DNA of 9,818 nt, from contig JAEYPG010000468.1 of NCBI GenBank assembly GCA_023410975.1, forward strand, positions 1 through 9,818. The letters run 5' to 3'. This DNA is from Pseudomonadota bacterium (lineage in GTDB: Bacteria > Pseudomonadota > Gammaproteobacteria > Burkholderiales > Burkholderiaceae_C). The position numbers and the translations under genes are program-made. The notes below the pieces were generated by a model, which saw nothing but the letters and a program-made list of their open reading frames with translations, was not told the DNA's origin and did no database searches. Positions 1 to 6,377 of this stretch are shown one piece after another. Position 1 is the first letter of the stretch. The number at the start of each line of letters is the position of its first letter.

Positions 1-382
1 CGTGCGGGTTGAGCCAGGTCAGCGCCGCCGTGGTCAGCAGCACGGCGGCCCGGCCCTGCGTCGCGCCGCCCGCGGCCAGGGCGCTGGTACCGGTCCACGC
101 CCGGCGCGCCGCCTGGGCGCCGAACCACAGCAGGTAGGCGGCGCCGGCCCAGCGCAGCGGCGCCATCAGCGCCGGTGCGGCCTGCAGCATCTGGCCCAGG
201 CCGAACACGCCCGCGAACACCAGCAGCGCATCCGAGACCGCGCACAGCGCCACTACGGGCGCCACGTGCGTGCGCAGCAGGCCTTGGCGCAAGACAAAAG
301 CGTTCTGCGCGCCGATGGCGACGATCAGGCCCGCCATGGCGGCCCAGCCCTGAATGAAAGCGGAGGAAGTGTCGGAAAACAT
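1..382 (-). CDS. argO: ArgO/LysE-family basic amino acid exporter (C-terminus cut by window edge)
   Basis: Inner-membrane exporter of the LysE superfamily, which expels excess arginine or lysine (or a toxic analogue) from the cytoplasm. The 127 visible residues start at ATG 382 and read MFSDTSSAFIQGW. The family signature GAQNAFVLRQGL lies at residues 24-35 and LTWLNPH at 121-127, just where the window ends; E. coli ArgO has the equivalent LGPQNAFVMNQGI and VTWLNPH blocks. Hydrophobic stretches at about 13-31, 43-63, 73-90 and 112-126 fit the first membrane helices. The remaining C-terminal part, expected to hold further helices, lies outside. No strong Shine-Dalgarno sequence precedes the ATG. 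The gene is transcribed divergently from an ArgP-type regulator, the classical lysE/lysG or argO/argP arrangement, so induction by intracellular lysine or arginine is likely. Arginine versus lysine preference cannot be decided from the sequence. Confidence 0.9.
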   Translation of the reverse strand, partial: MFSDTSSAFIQGWAAMAGLIVAIGAQNAFVLRQGLLRTHVAPVVALCAVSDALLVFAGVFGLGQMLQAAPALMAPLRWAGAAYLLWFGAQAARRAWTGTSALAAGGATQGRAAVLLTTAALTWLNPH

Positions 383-420
383 GGGCTCGATTGTGTTCAG
401 CCGCGTTCGCCACATGAATA

Positions 421-435
421 ACATTTAATAAATGT
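421..435. promoter_or_regulatory. Perfect 15-bp dyad, candidate ArgP operator in the argO-argP spacer
   Basis: The sequence ACATTTA-A-TAAATGT is a perfect inverted repeat of 7-bp arms around one base. It sits in the 74-nt divergent spacer (383-456), which is strikingly AT-rich at this end compared with the surrounding GC-rich DNA. LysR-type regulators bind partially dyadic AT-rich sites between themselves and their divergent target, so this is the natural ArgP binding site. I could not assign convincing -35/-10 hexamers for either direction, though the AT-rich block probably also contains promoter elements for one or both genes. Confidence 0.55.
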
Positions 436-456
436 GCAACTTCATCAGAATTGCTT

Positions 457-1365
457 ATGAAAGACCTGGACACGGCCGCGCTTGACTGTCTGGCGGCGCT
501 GGCGGACGAAGGCAGTTTCGAGCGCGCAGCGCAGCGCCTGGCCGTCACGCAGTCGGCGGTGTCGCAGCGGTTGCGGGCACTGGAGGCGCAGCTGGGCCGG
601 CCGCTGGTGGTGCGCGCCCGCCCGCTGCGCCTGACGCCGGCCGGGCGCGTGCTGCTGCGGCTGGCGCGCCAATGGCAGGCCTTGCGCGTGGACGCATCGG
701 CCGAGCTGGGCCTGCCGCTGCCACAGCTGAAAGTGCCCATCGCGATCAATGCCGACAGCCTGGCGACCTGGGTGCTGCCGGCGCTGGCCCCCCTGGTGCG
801 GCAGGACCCCTCCCTGGCGCTGGAGCTGGTGGTGGACGACCAGGACTTCACGCACGAGTGGCTGCGCGACGGCTCGGTGCTGGGCTGCGTGAGCGCGCTG
901 AGCGAACCGCTGCGCGGCTGCAGCGTGCGCCCGCTGGGCCTGATGCCCTACAGCGCCGTGGCCAGCCCGGAGTTCGTGCGCCGGTACCTGCCGCAAGGCC
1001 TGCACGAAGGCAACTTCGCGCAGTTGCCCTTCCTGGTGTTCAACCGCAAGGACGCCATGCCGACGCGCTGGGTGGAGCTGGCGCTGGGCCTGCGCGCGCC
1101 GCGGCTGCTGGAGCGACACGTGCCGGCCAGCGAGCCCTACATGCGCGCGGCGCTGATGGGATGGGGCATCGGCGTGCTGCCGCTGCTGCAGGCGCGCGCG
1201 GCGCTGGACAGCGGCGAGCTGCTGGAGCTGCGACCGGCGCTGCGGGTGCCGGTGGCGCTGTACTGGCACCAGTGGGCACTGGAGGGCTCGCAAGGCACCC
1301 CGCCGCTGCTGGACCGCATCGGCCAGGCGCTGGAGGCGCATGCGCGGCAGGTGCTGGAGCGCTAA
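457..1365 (+). CDS. argP: LysR-type transcriptional regulator ArgP (IciA/LysG)
   Basis: Cytoplasmic DNA-binding regulator that activates the divergent exporter in response to basic amino acids. The protein has 302 residues from ATG 457 (E. coli ArgP has 297). The N-terminal winged helix-turn-helix covers about residues 5-63, with FERAAQRLAVTQSAVSQRLRALE at 21-43 typical of LysR proteins. The co-inducer domain follows from about residue 92 and carries NADSLATWVLPALAP (98-112), almost identical to the E. coli ArgP segment. ALYWHQWALE (267-276) matches the C-terminal LYWHRFAPE of E. coli ArgP. An in-frame TTG at 451 could add two residues, but ATG 457 gives the usual family start (MKDLDTAALDCLAAL). 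No clear ribosome binding site precedes it. Placement opposite argO supports the assignment over a generic LysR call. Autoregulation through the shared dyad at 421-435 is inferred. Confidence 0.92.
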   Translation: MKDLDTAALDCLAALADEGSFERAAQRLAVTQSAVSQRLRALEAQLGRPLVVRARPLRLTPAGRVLLRLARQWQALRVDASAELGLPLPQLKVPIAINADSLATWVLPALAPLVRQDPSLALELVVDDQDFTHEWLRDGSVLGCVSALSEPLRGCSVRPLGLMPYSAVASPEFVRRYLPQGLHEGNFAQLPFLVFNRKDAMPTRWVELALGLRAPRLLERHVPASEPYMRAALMGWGIGVLPLLQARAALDSGELLELRPALRVPVALYWHQWALEGSQGTPPLLDRIGQALEAHARQVLER

Positions 1366-1379
1366 GCCGCACAAACAAC

Positions 1380-1402
1380 AATGCCGGCGCAGAGCCGGCA
1401 TT
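1380..1402 (-). terminator. Intrinsic terminator hairpin between convergent argP and usp
   Basis: AATGCCGGC and GCCGGCATT form a perfect 9-bp stem with a 5-nt loop (GCAGA). In the minus direction the stem is followed by GTTGTTTGTG, a moderately T-rich tail, so it probably ends the usp transcript about 55 nt after its stop codon. In the plus direction it lies 14 nt after the argP stop but only ATT, inside the stem, precedes a GC-rich sequence. It may therefore serve argP less efficiently, or as a bidirectional structure. Confidence 0.7.
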
Positions 1403-1456
1403 CACGCGCTGCGCAGGATCGCTATGGAGGCGGAGCCCTGCGCGGACAGCGGGTGC

Positions 1457-1879
1457 TCAGCGCACCAGCAGCACCGGGGTCTTGCAGTGCGCCATGACCT
1501 TGGTGGCCACGGAGCCCATCACCAGGTTGCCCAGAGCGCTGTGGCCGTGCGAGCCCATGATGAGCAGGTCGTACTTGCCCTTGTCGGCGAGGCCGGCGAT
1601 GTGGTCGGCGGCGTGGCCCACCTTGCTCACGTAGTCGATCTCGACGCCCTTGTTCTTGAAGAAGGTGCGGATGGGCTTGAACACCTTCTCGGCTTCGCTC
1701 TCGTAGTAGGACTTGACCACGTCCTTGTCCAGCGCAGCGGCGGCGCGCGGCGGCACCGCGGGCACCACGTGCAGCAGGGTGTACTGGTGTGCGCCGGAGA
1801 GCCATTCCTCGTGCTCCGCCAGGTAAGCCAGCATGTGCTTGGTGTAGGGGCTGCCGTCTACGGGAACGAGGATTTTCAT
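1457..1879 (-). CDS. Universal stress protein, UspA family, single domain
   Basis: A 140-residue single-domain Usp of the nucleotide-binding MJ0577 type; such proteins accumulate under starvation, oxygen limitation or other stress, and their exact molecular role is usually unknown. The start MKILVPVDGS at residues 1-10 gives the first beta strand and Asp8, which contacts adenine in this family. The ATP-binding signature G-x2-G-x9-G-S/T is complete: G109, G112, G122-S123 in MGSHGHSALGNLVMGS. The C-terminus TPVLLVR (134-140) is the usual dimer strand. ATG 1879 is chosen because it gives the canonical N-terminus and has GGAAGG 8 nt upstream (1888-1893). The open frame continues far upstream without a stop, but that part has no Usp similarity. 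The gene stands alone: an 89-nt gap separates it from the phosphoesterase gene upstream and a hairpin terminator follows. Confidence 0.94.
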   Translation of the reverse strand: MKILVPVDGSPYTKHMLAYLAEHEEWLSGAHQYTLLHVVPAVPPRAAAALDKDVVKSYYESEAEKVFKPIRTFFKNKGVEIDYVSKVGHAADHIAGLADKGKYDLLIMGSHGHSALGNLVMGSVATKVMAHCKTPVLLVR

Positions 1880-1887
1880 GGGGTGAA

Positions 1888-1893
1888 CCTTCC
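1888..1893 (-). promoter_or_regulatory. Ribosome binding site that fixes the usp start
   Basis: On the minus strand GGAAGG lies 8 nt before ATG 1879. It matters because the open frame runs on upstream for a further 138 codons, and this site supports the short 140-residue product. Confidence 0.7.
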
Positions 1894-1942
1894 AGTTTGT
1901 TGCTGAGAGATGTGAAGTTTCGCACGCGCCCTCCGGCCGCCC

Positions 1943-1956
1943 TTGTCCAACATCAA
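1943..1956. promoter_or_regulatory. Possible FNR/Anr-like box upstream of usp
   Basis: TTGTC-CAAC-ATCAA matches 8 of 10 defined bases of the FNR/Anr consensus TTGAT-N4-ATCAA. Its centre is 70 nt before the usp start codon, which would allow a class II position (-41.5) with a leader of about 29 nt. No good -10 hexamer is visible at the expected place, and an 8/10 match can occur by chance in a window of this size, so this is only a candidate. Confidence 0.25.
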
Positions 1957-1968
1957 GACGGCCGATCC

Positions 1969-2745
1969 TCAGAGTTCGATCAGGCGCAGCGGCTCGAAGC
2001 CTTCGGGCTCGCCCTTGTCGGCGGCGCCGCGCGCCTGGCACACCACGCGCGTGCGGCGGCCGTCCGGGTGCTCGACGACGTAGTCGTGGCGGCGGTGCAC
2101 GTGGCCGTGCAGCCACAGGTCCACGCCGGGGAAGAGGTCGTCGTCGGCGTTGCAGAAGCTGGCGGTGCTGGCCTGGCGGCCGTAGCGCGGGTCGGCGCTG
2201 CGCAGGCTGGGGGCGAAGTGCGTCACCACCACCGTGGCGTCCCAGCGCTCCTGCGCCGGCTCGGCCAGCTCCCGCTCCAGCCATTGCCGGCACAGCAGCC
2301 CTTCCTCGCGCACCGCCGCGGCGTCGAAGAGCGTGCCGCCGCGGGTGGACTGCTGCACCCGCGCGAAGTAGCTGCCCGCGCGCTGCGCCTTGACGCGCTG
2401 CGCGGCGCCGAAGACCTCGAAGTCGCTCCAGCGCACCGTGCCCACGAAGCGCACGCGCCGCCCGTCGGCCGCAGTCCAGACCAGGCGCTCGCGCTCCAGC
2501 AGCCGAAAGTTCAGCTCGGCACAGCGCGCGCGCAGCGCGGCCCAGGCCTCATCCATGTCGCGGCGGTCGAACTCGTGGTTGCCGGCCACGAACAGCACCG
2601 GCACCGGCCAGTGGGCGAACAGCTCCAGCCCCTTCCAGCGGCTGTCGATGTCGCCGGCCAGCACCAGCAGCTCCGCGCCCGGCGCGGGTTCGGGCGTGAA
2701 GCTCTCGGTTTCGAGATGCAGGTCCGACAGCAGCTGCAGGCGCAT
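1969..2745 (-). CDS. Calcineurin-like metallophosphoesterase
   Basis: A 258-residue cytoplasmic enzyme of the binuclear metallophosphatase superfamily; no signal peptide or membrane segment is visible. All metal-binding motifs are present in order: D-x-H at D8/H10, GD at G31-D32, GNHE at 55-58 (N56, H57), a lone His in VVTHFAPS (H176), and GHVH at 214-217. The second half, from THFAPS through LWLHGHVHRRHDY, resembles the small bacterial Ser/Thr-phosphatase-like phosphoesterases often annotated only as 'metallophosphoesterase'. The substrate (phosphodiester, nucleotide or protein) cannot be read from the sequence. ATG 2745 begins the standard MRLQLLSDLHLE start and lies 9 nt after the stop of the upstream SEC-C gene. 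A weak AAGGA sits inside that gene's end, about 13 nt from the ATG. Translational coupling and a shared transcript with the SEC-C gene are likely. Confidence 0.9.
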   Translation of the reverse strand: MRLQLLSDLHLETESFTPEPAPGAELLVLAGDIDSRWKGLELFAHWPVPVLFVAGNHEFDRRDMDEAWAALRARCAELNFRLLERERLVWTAADGRRVRFVGTVRWSDFEVFGAAQRVKAQRAGSYFARVQQSTRGGTLFDAAAVREEGLLCRQWLERELAEPAQERWDATVVVTHFAPSLRSADPRYGRQASTASFCNADDDLFPGVDLWLHGHVHRRHDYVVEHPDGRRTRVVCQARGAADKGEPEGFEPLRLIEL

Positions 2746-2754
2746 GTATTCAGC

Positions 2755-3540
<786 letters not shown>

Positions 3541-3556
3541 GGGCGGAATTGTCGGC

Positions 3557-3595
3557 CATGGCGCCGGCCCGCCCCGAGGCAGGGCCGGCGCCATG
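3557..3595. other. Perfect 14-bp inverted repeat (hairpin) between pckG terminator and the SEC-C gene
   Basis: CATGGCGCCGGCCC (3557-3570) and GGGCCGGCGCCATG (3582-3595) are exact reverse complements around an 11-nt loop. It abuts the T-tract of the pckG terminator on the minus strand and ends 16 nt before the SEC-C start codon, so it fills nearly all of the space where that gene's promoter and leader should be. It could be a back-up terminator element, a 5'-leader structure or an operator. No run of T follows it in the minus direction. Confidence 0.6.
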
Positions 3596-3625
3596 AAAAG
3601 AAAAGGCCCGCGCGGGGCGGGCCTT
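3593..3625 (-). terminator. Intrinsic terminator of pckG
   Basis: On the minus strand a perfect 9-bp stem, AAGGCCCGC / GCGGGCCTT (arms 3617-3625 and 3603-3611, 5-nt loop), is followed directly by TTTTCTTTTC when the last two stem bases are counted. It starts 23 nt after the pckG stop codon. The GC-rich stem plus T-rich tail is a textbook rho-independent terminator. Confidence 0.85.
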
Positions 3626-3647
3626 CACGCAGCGGCGCTGACGGGCG

Positions 3648-5516
3648 TCAGGCCGTCAGGTGCTTCTCCAGGCGGGCCTTGGCTTCGGCCAACTCGGCGG
3701 GCAGGTGGCTCTTGAGCAGCTCGAACAGCTCGTCGTGCAGCTTGACCTCGTGCAGCCAGGCCTCGCGGTCGATGCTGGTGACGCTCTTGAACTGCTCGGC
3801 CGAGAAGTCCAGGCCGGTCCAGTTCAGGTCCTCGTAGCGCGGCGTGGTGCCGAACAGGTGCTCCTCGCCCTTGGGCGCGGTGCCTTCGACGCGGCCCAGG
3901 ATCCACTGCAGCACGCGCATGTTCTCGCCGTAGCCGGGCCAGGTGAACTTGCCGTCGGCGCCCTTGCGGAACCAGTTGACGCAGAAGATGCCCGGCAGCT
4001 TCGCGCCCTGCTCCTGCAGCTTGGCGCCCAGGTTCAGCCAGTGCTTGAAGTAGGCGCCCATGTGGTAGCCGGCGAAGGGCAGCATCGCGAACGGGTCGCG
4101 GCGCACCACGCCCTGCTGGCCGGCGGCGGCGGCGGTGGTCTCGCTGCCCATGGTGGCGGCCATGTACACGCCCTCGACCCAGTCGCGCGCCTCGGTCACC
4201 AGCGGCACCGTGGTGGAGCGGCGGCCGCCGAAGATGAAGGCGTCGATGACCACGCCCTCGGGGTTGTCCCACTCGGGGTCCAGCACCGGGTTGTTGGTGG
4301 CGGCCACCGTGAAGCGCGCGTTCGGGTGCGCGGCCTTGCGGCCGGTTTCCTTGGCGATCTGCGGCGTCCAGTCCTGGCCCTGCCAGTCGATCAGGTGCGC
4401 CGGGGCCTCGTCGGTCATGCCTTCCCACCACACGTCGCCGTCGTCCGTCAGGGCGACGTTCGTGAAGATCACGTCGCGCTGCAGCGAGTCCATGCAGTTG
4501 GGGTTGGTCTTGCTGTTGGTGCCCGGAGCCACGCCGAAGTAGCCGGCCTCGGGGTTGATCGCGCGCAGCTTGCCGTCGGCGGTGGGCTTGATCCAGGCGA
4601 TGTCGTCACCGATGGTGGTGACCTTCCAGCCTTCGAAGCCCGCCGGCGGCACCAGCATCGCGAAGTTGGTCTTGCCGCAGGCGCTGGGGAAGGCGGCGGC
4701 CACGTGGTGCTTCTTGCCCGCCGGGTCGGTCACGCCCAGCACCAGCATGTGCTCGGCCAGCCAGCCCTCGTCGCGGCCCATGTTGGAGGCGATGCGCAGC
4801 GCGAAGCACTTCTTGCCCAGCAGCGCGTTGCCGCCATAGCCCGAGCCGTAGGACCAGATCTCGCGCGTGGCGGGGTAGTGGACGATGTACTTGGTCTTGT
4901 TGCAGGGCCACGGCACGTCCTTCTGGCCTTCGGCCAGCGGCGCGCCCACGGTGTGCACGCAGGGCACGAACTCGCCGTCCTCGCCCAGCAGCTCCAGCAC
5001 GCGCTTGCCCATGCGGGTCATGATGCGCATGTTCACGGCCACGTAGGGGCTGTCGGAGAGCTCCACGCCCAGCTGGCTGATGGGCGAGCCCAGCGGGCCC
5101 ATGGAGAAGGGCACCACGTACAGCGTGCGGCCGCGCATGGCGCCGCGGAACAGCGCGTTCTCGCCGGTCTGCAGCAGGGCGCGCATCTCGGCCGGGGCCA
5201 TCCAGTTGTTGGTGGGGCCGGCGCCTTCTGCCGTCTCGGAGCAGATGAAGGTGCGGTCCTCGACACGGGCCACGTCGCTCGGATCGCTGCAGGCCAGGTA
5301 GCTGTTGGCGCGCTTGGCCGGGTTCAGGCGCTTCATGGTGCCGCCATCCACCAGCTGTTGGCACAGACGGTCGTACTCCTCCTGCGAGCCGTCGCACCAG
5401 TACACGTCACGGGCTTCGGTCAGGGCTGCGATCTCGGCGACCCAGGCGACCAAGCGGTTGTGACGGACATAAGCGGGAACGTTCAAGCGCAAGCCTTCCA
5501 TGGCGGGTTGGTTCAT
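3648..5516 (-). CDS. pckG: GTP-dependent phosphoenolpyruvate carboxykinase
   Basis: Cytosolic enzyme converting oxaloacetate + GTP to phosphoenolpyruvate + GDP + CO2, the entry step of gluconeogenesis from TCA-cycle acids. The 622-residue length matches the GTP-type family. Visible active-site blocks: VARVEDRTFIC (82-92) for substrate binding; YGSGYGGNALLGKKC (223-237) with Y227 and K236; H256 as a manganese ligand; the P-loop/hyperreactive cysteine PSACGKTNFAML (277-288, C280); GDDIAW (303-308) with the metal-binding aspartates; and the guanine pocket NWFRKGADGKFTWPGYGEN (514-532), aromatic at 516, 524 and 529. These distinguish it from the unrelated ATP-type PckA. ATG 5516 has CGGAGT (core GGAG at 5522-5525) 5 nt upstream. 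The gene is monocistronic as judged by its terminator (3593-3625) and the 317-nt upstream gap. Every catalytic block is intact. Confidence 0.98.
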   Translation of the reverse strand: MNQPAMEGLRLNVPAYVRHNRLVAWVAEIAALTEARDVYWCDGSQEEYDRLCQQLVDGGTMKRLNPAKRANSYLACSDPSDVARVEDRTFICSETAEGAGPTNNWMAPAEMRALLQTGENALFRGAMRGRTLYVVPFSMGPLGSPISQLGVELSDSPYVAVNMRIMTRMGKRVLELLGEDGEFVPCVHTVGAPLAEGQKDVPWPCNKTKYIVHYPATREIWSYGSGYGGNALLGKKCFALRIASNMGRDEGWLAEHMLVLGVTDPAGKKHHVAAAFPSACGKTNFAMLVPPAGFEGWKVTTIGDDIAWIKPTADGKLRAINPEAGYFGVAPGTNSKTNPNCMDSLQRDVIFTNVALTDDGDVWWEGMTDEAPAHLIDWQGQDWTPQIAKETGRKAAHPNARFTVAATNNPVLDPEWDNPEGVVIDAFIFGGRRSTTVPLVTEARDWVEGVYMAATMGSETTAAAAGQQGVVRRDPFAMLPFAGYHMGAYFKHWLNLGAKLQEQGAKLPGIFCVNWFRKGADGKFTWPGYGENMRVLQWILGRVEGTAPKGEEHLFGTTPRYEDLNWTGLDFSAEQFKSVTSIDREAWLHEVKLHDELFELLKSHLPAELAEAKARLEKHLTA

Positions 5517-5833
5517 GAGAACTCCGATCTAAAGAGAGAAAGACGGCATTGGGTCAACCTCGCCCTCGTCGCAAGGTAGGCCAAATACCGTCGGGCTGTG
5601 CGTAGCGCTCTGGATCGCAGAGGCGGTTTCGCCCGGGTACGGCCTTGTGATCCCAGCCGCCGGGCGTGCAGTGTGGCGGCAGTGTAATGGCGTGGTAACT
5701 GCCCAAGACCTGGGATAGCGCAAGCTTGGTGCATGAGCGGAGAACAGTCGTGGGGTCTTTCACGCCGGGGAAGGTGCAGCGGGCAAGCGACATGCCGTGA
5801 TGCAATTCCGACATCGGCACCCGACTTCTTGCG
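5517..5833. other. 317-nt intergenic region between divergent pckG and the MOSC gene
   Basis: No credible gene is present: the open frames crossing it have no recognisable protein similarity. It must hold the pckG promoter (minus) and the promoter of the MOSC-fold gene (plus). I see the pckG ribosome binding site (5522-5525), a short hairpin CTCTG-GATCG-CAGAG, and a 7-bp direct repeat with an 11-bp period at 5668-5685. I recognise no riboswitch or RNA family, and no convincing sigma-70 hexamer pair at a sensible distance from either start. The long pckG leader would leave room for post-transcriptional control, but this is inference. Confidence 0.6.
5668..5685. repeat. Tandem 7-bp direct repeat, 11-bp period, in the pckG upstream region
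   Basis: GCAGTGT occurs at 5668-5674 and again at 5679-5685, separated by GGCG. On the minus strand this reads ACACTGC-CGCC-ACACTGC, about 150-170 nt before the pckG start. Two copies on the same helical face would suit a dimeric activator or repressor, but no known regulator motif is recognised and chance cannot be excluded. Confidence 0.3.
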
Positions 5834-6367
5834 ATGCAGCTCCTGAGCCTGAACACCCTGATCCTGTCTCCCGACGGCACGCCCGCGCCGCGCCGCCAGC
5901 CCGTGGCCGACGCCCGCAGCGTCGAGCGCTACGGCATCGAGGGCGAACCGCCCGCGGCCACGCCCGCCTGCGCCCTGTTCGCCTATCCCGTCGAGCATTA
6001 CCCGCTGTGGCAGACGCTGCGCGCACAGGCCCGTGCGGCCGAATGGGGCGAAACATTGCCCTACGGCGCGCTGGGCGAAGCGCTGACGCTGGAGGGCCTG
6101 GTGGAAGCCCAGGCCTGCGTGGGCGACGTGCTGGTGTTCGACAGCGGCTGCGAGCTGGCGGTGAGCGAGCCCCACGTGCCTGGCCCCGCGCTCGACGCCG
6201 CCCTGGGCTTCAAGCACGCGGCGCGGATGATGCGGCAGTCGGCGCTGTGCGGCTTTCACCTGGGCGTGCGCATCGGCGGCACGCTGCGCAGCGGCGACCG
6301 TTTCACCCTGCGCCCCGGCCCCCGCGACGTGAACATCGCCGACCTCTTCCGCGCCCGGCGCGGCTGA
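5834..6367 (+). CDS. MOSC-domain (YiiM-like) protein lacking signature residues
   Basis: A 177-residue protein with a beta-rich MOSC fold related to E. coli YiiM (224 residues); active members carry molybdenum cofactor and reduce N-hydroxylated compounds. Matching blocks are YGIEG (33-37), FAYPVEHYPLW (49-59, compare HYPREHYLYW), PYGALGEALTLEGLVEAQACVGD (76-98, compare FGENLSTDGLTESNVYMGD), and CELAVSEPHVPG (106-117, compare ALIQVSQPRSPC). It departs at key places: the HGG-x-D-x-A stretch before FAYP is shortened and absent, GEN becomes GEA, and the conserved cysteine that ligates the cofactor aligns with G117. The YiiM C-terminal extension is also missing. The gene is intact, without frameshift. 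It is read toward the AbrB-type gene, with stop codons 10 nt apart. No strong ribosome binding site precedes ATG 5834, so the start is moderately secure. It may be a non-catalytic or altered MOSC protein. Confidence 0.8.
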   Translation: MQLLSLNTLILSPDGTPAPRRQPVADARSVERYGIEGEPPAATPACALFAYPVEHYPLWQTLRAQARAAEWGETLPYGALGEALTLEGLVEAQACVGDVLVFDSGCELAVSEPHVPGPALDAALGFKHAARMMRQSALCGFHLGVRIGGTLRSGDRFTLRPGPRDVNIADLFRARRG

Positions 6368-6377
6368 GCGACCGCCT

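Noticed and set aside
1..421. 139-codon plus-strand open frame at the left edge.
   Set aside because: The opposite strand encodes a clear ArgO/LysE protein with the GAQNAFVLRQGL and LTWLNPH signatures; the plus frame is a Gln/Arg/His-rich shadow.
1880..2293. N-terminal extension of the universal stress protein (138 extra codons) or a fused domain.
   Set aside because: It lies out of frame over the phosphoesterase gene, is Arg/Ala/Gly/Pro-rich, and the canonical Usp start with a good ribosome binding site is at 1879.
5521..5557. TTGACC (minus strand, 5552-5557) with TTTAGA 18 nt downstream as the pckG promoter.
   Set aside because: The transcript would begin about 5 nt before the start codon, removing the clear GGAG ribosome binding site at 5522-5525; the -10 match is also poor.
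3660..5579. A 639-codon open frame on the plus strand opposite pckG.
   Set aside because: It is an antisense shadow caused by GC-rich codon bias. The translation is a low-complexity Gly/Ala/Val/His/Arg mix without any recognisable domain, whereas the minus frame is a complete PEP carboxykinase.
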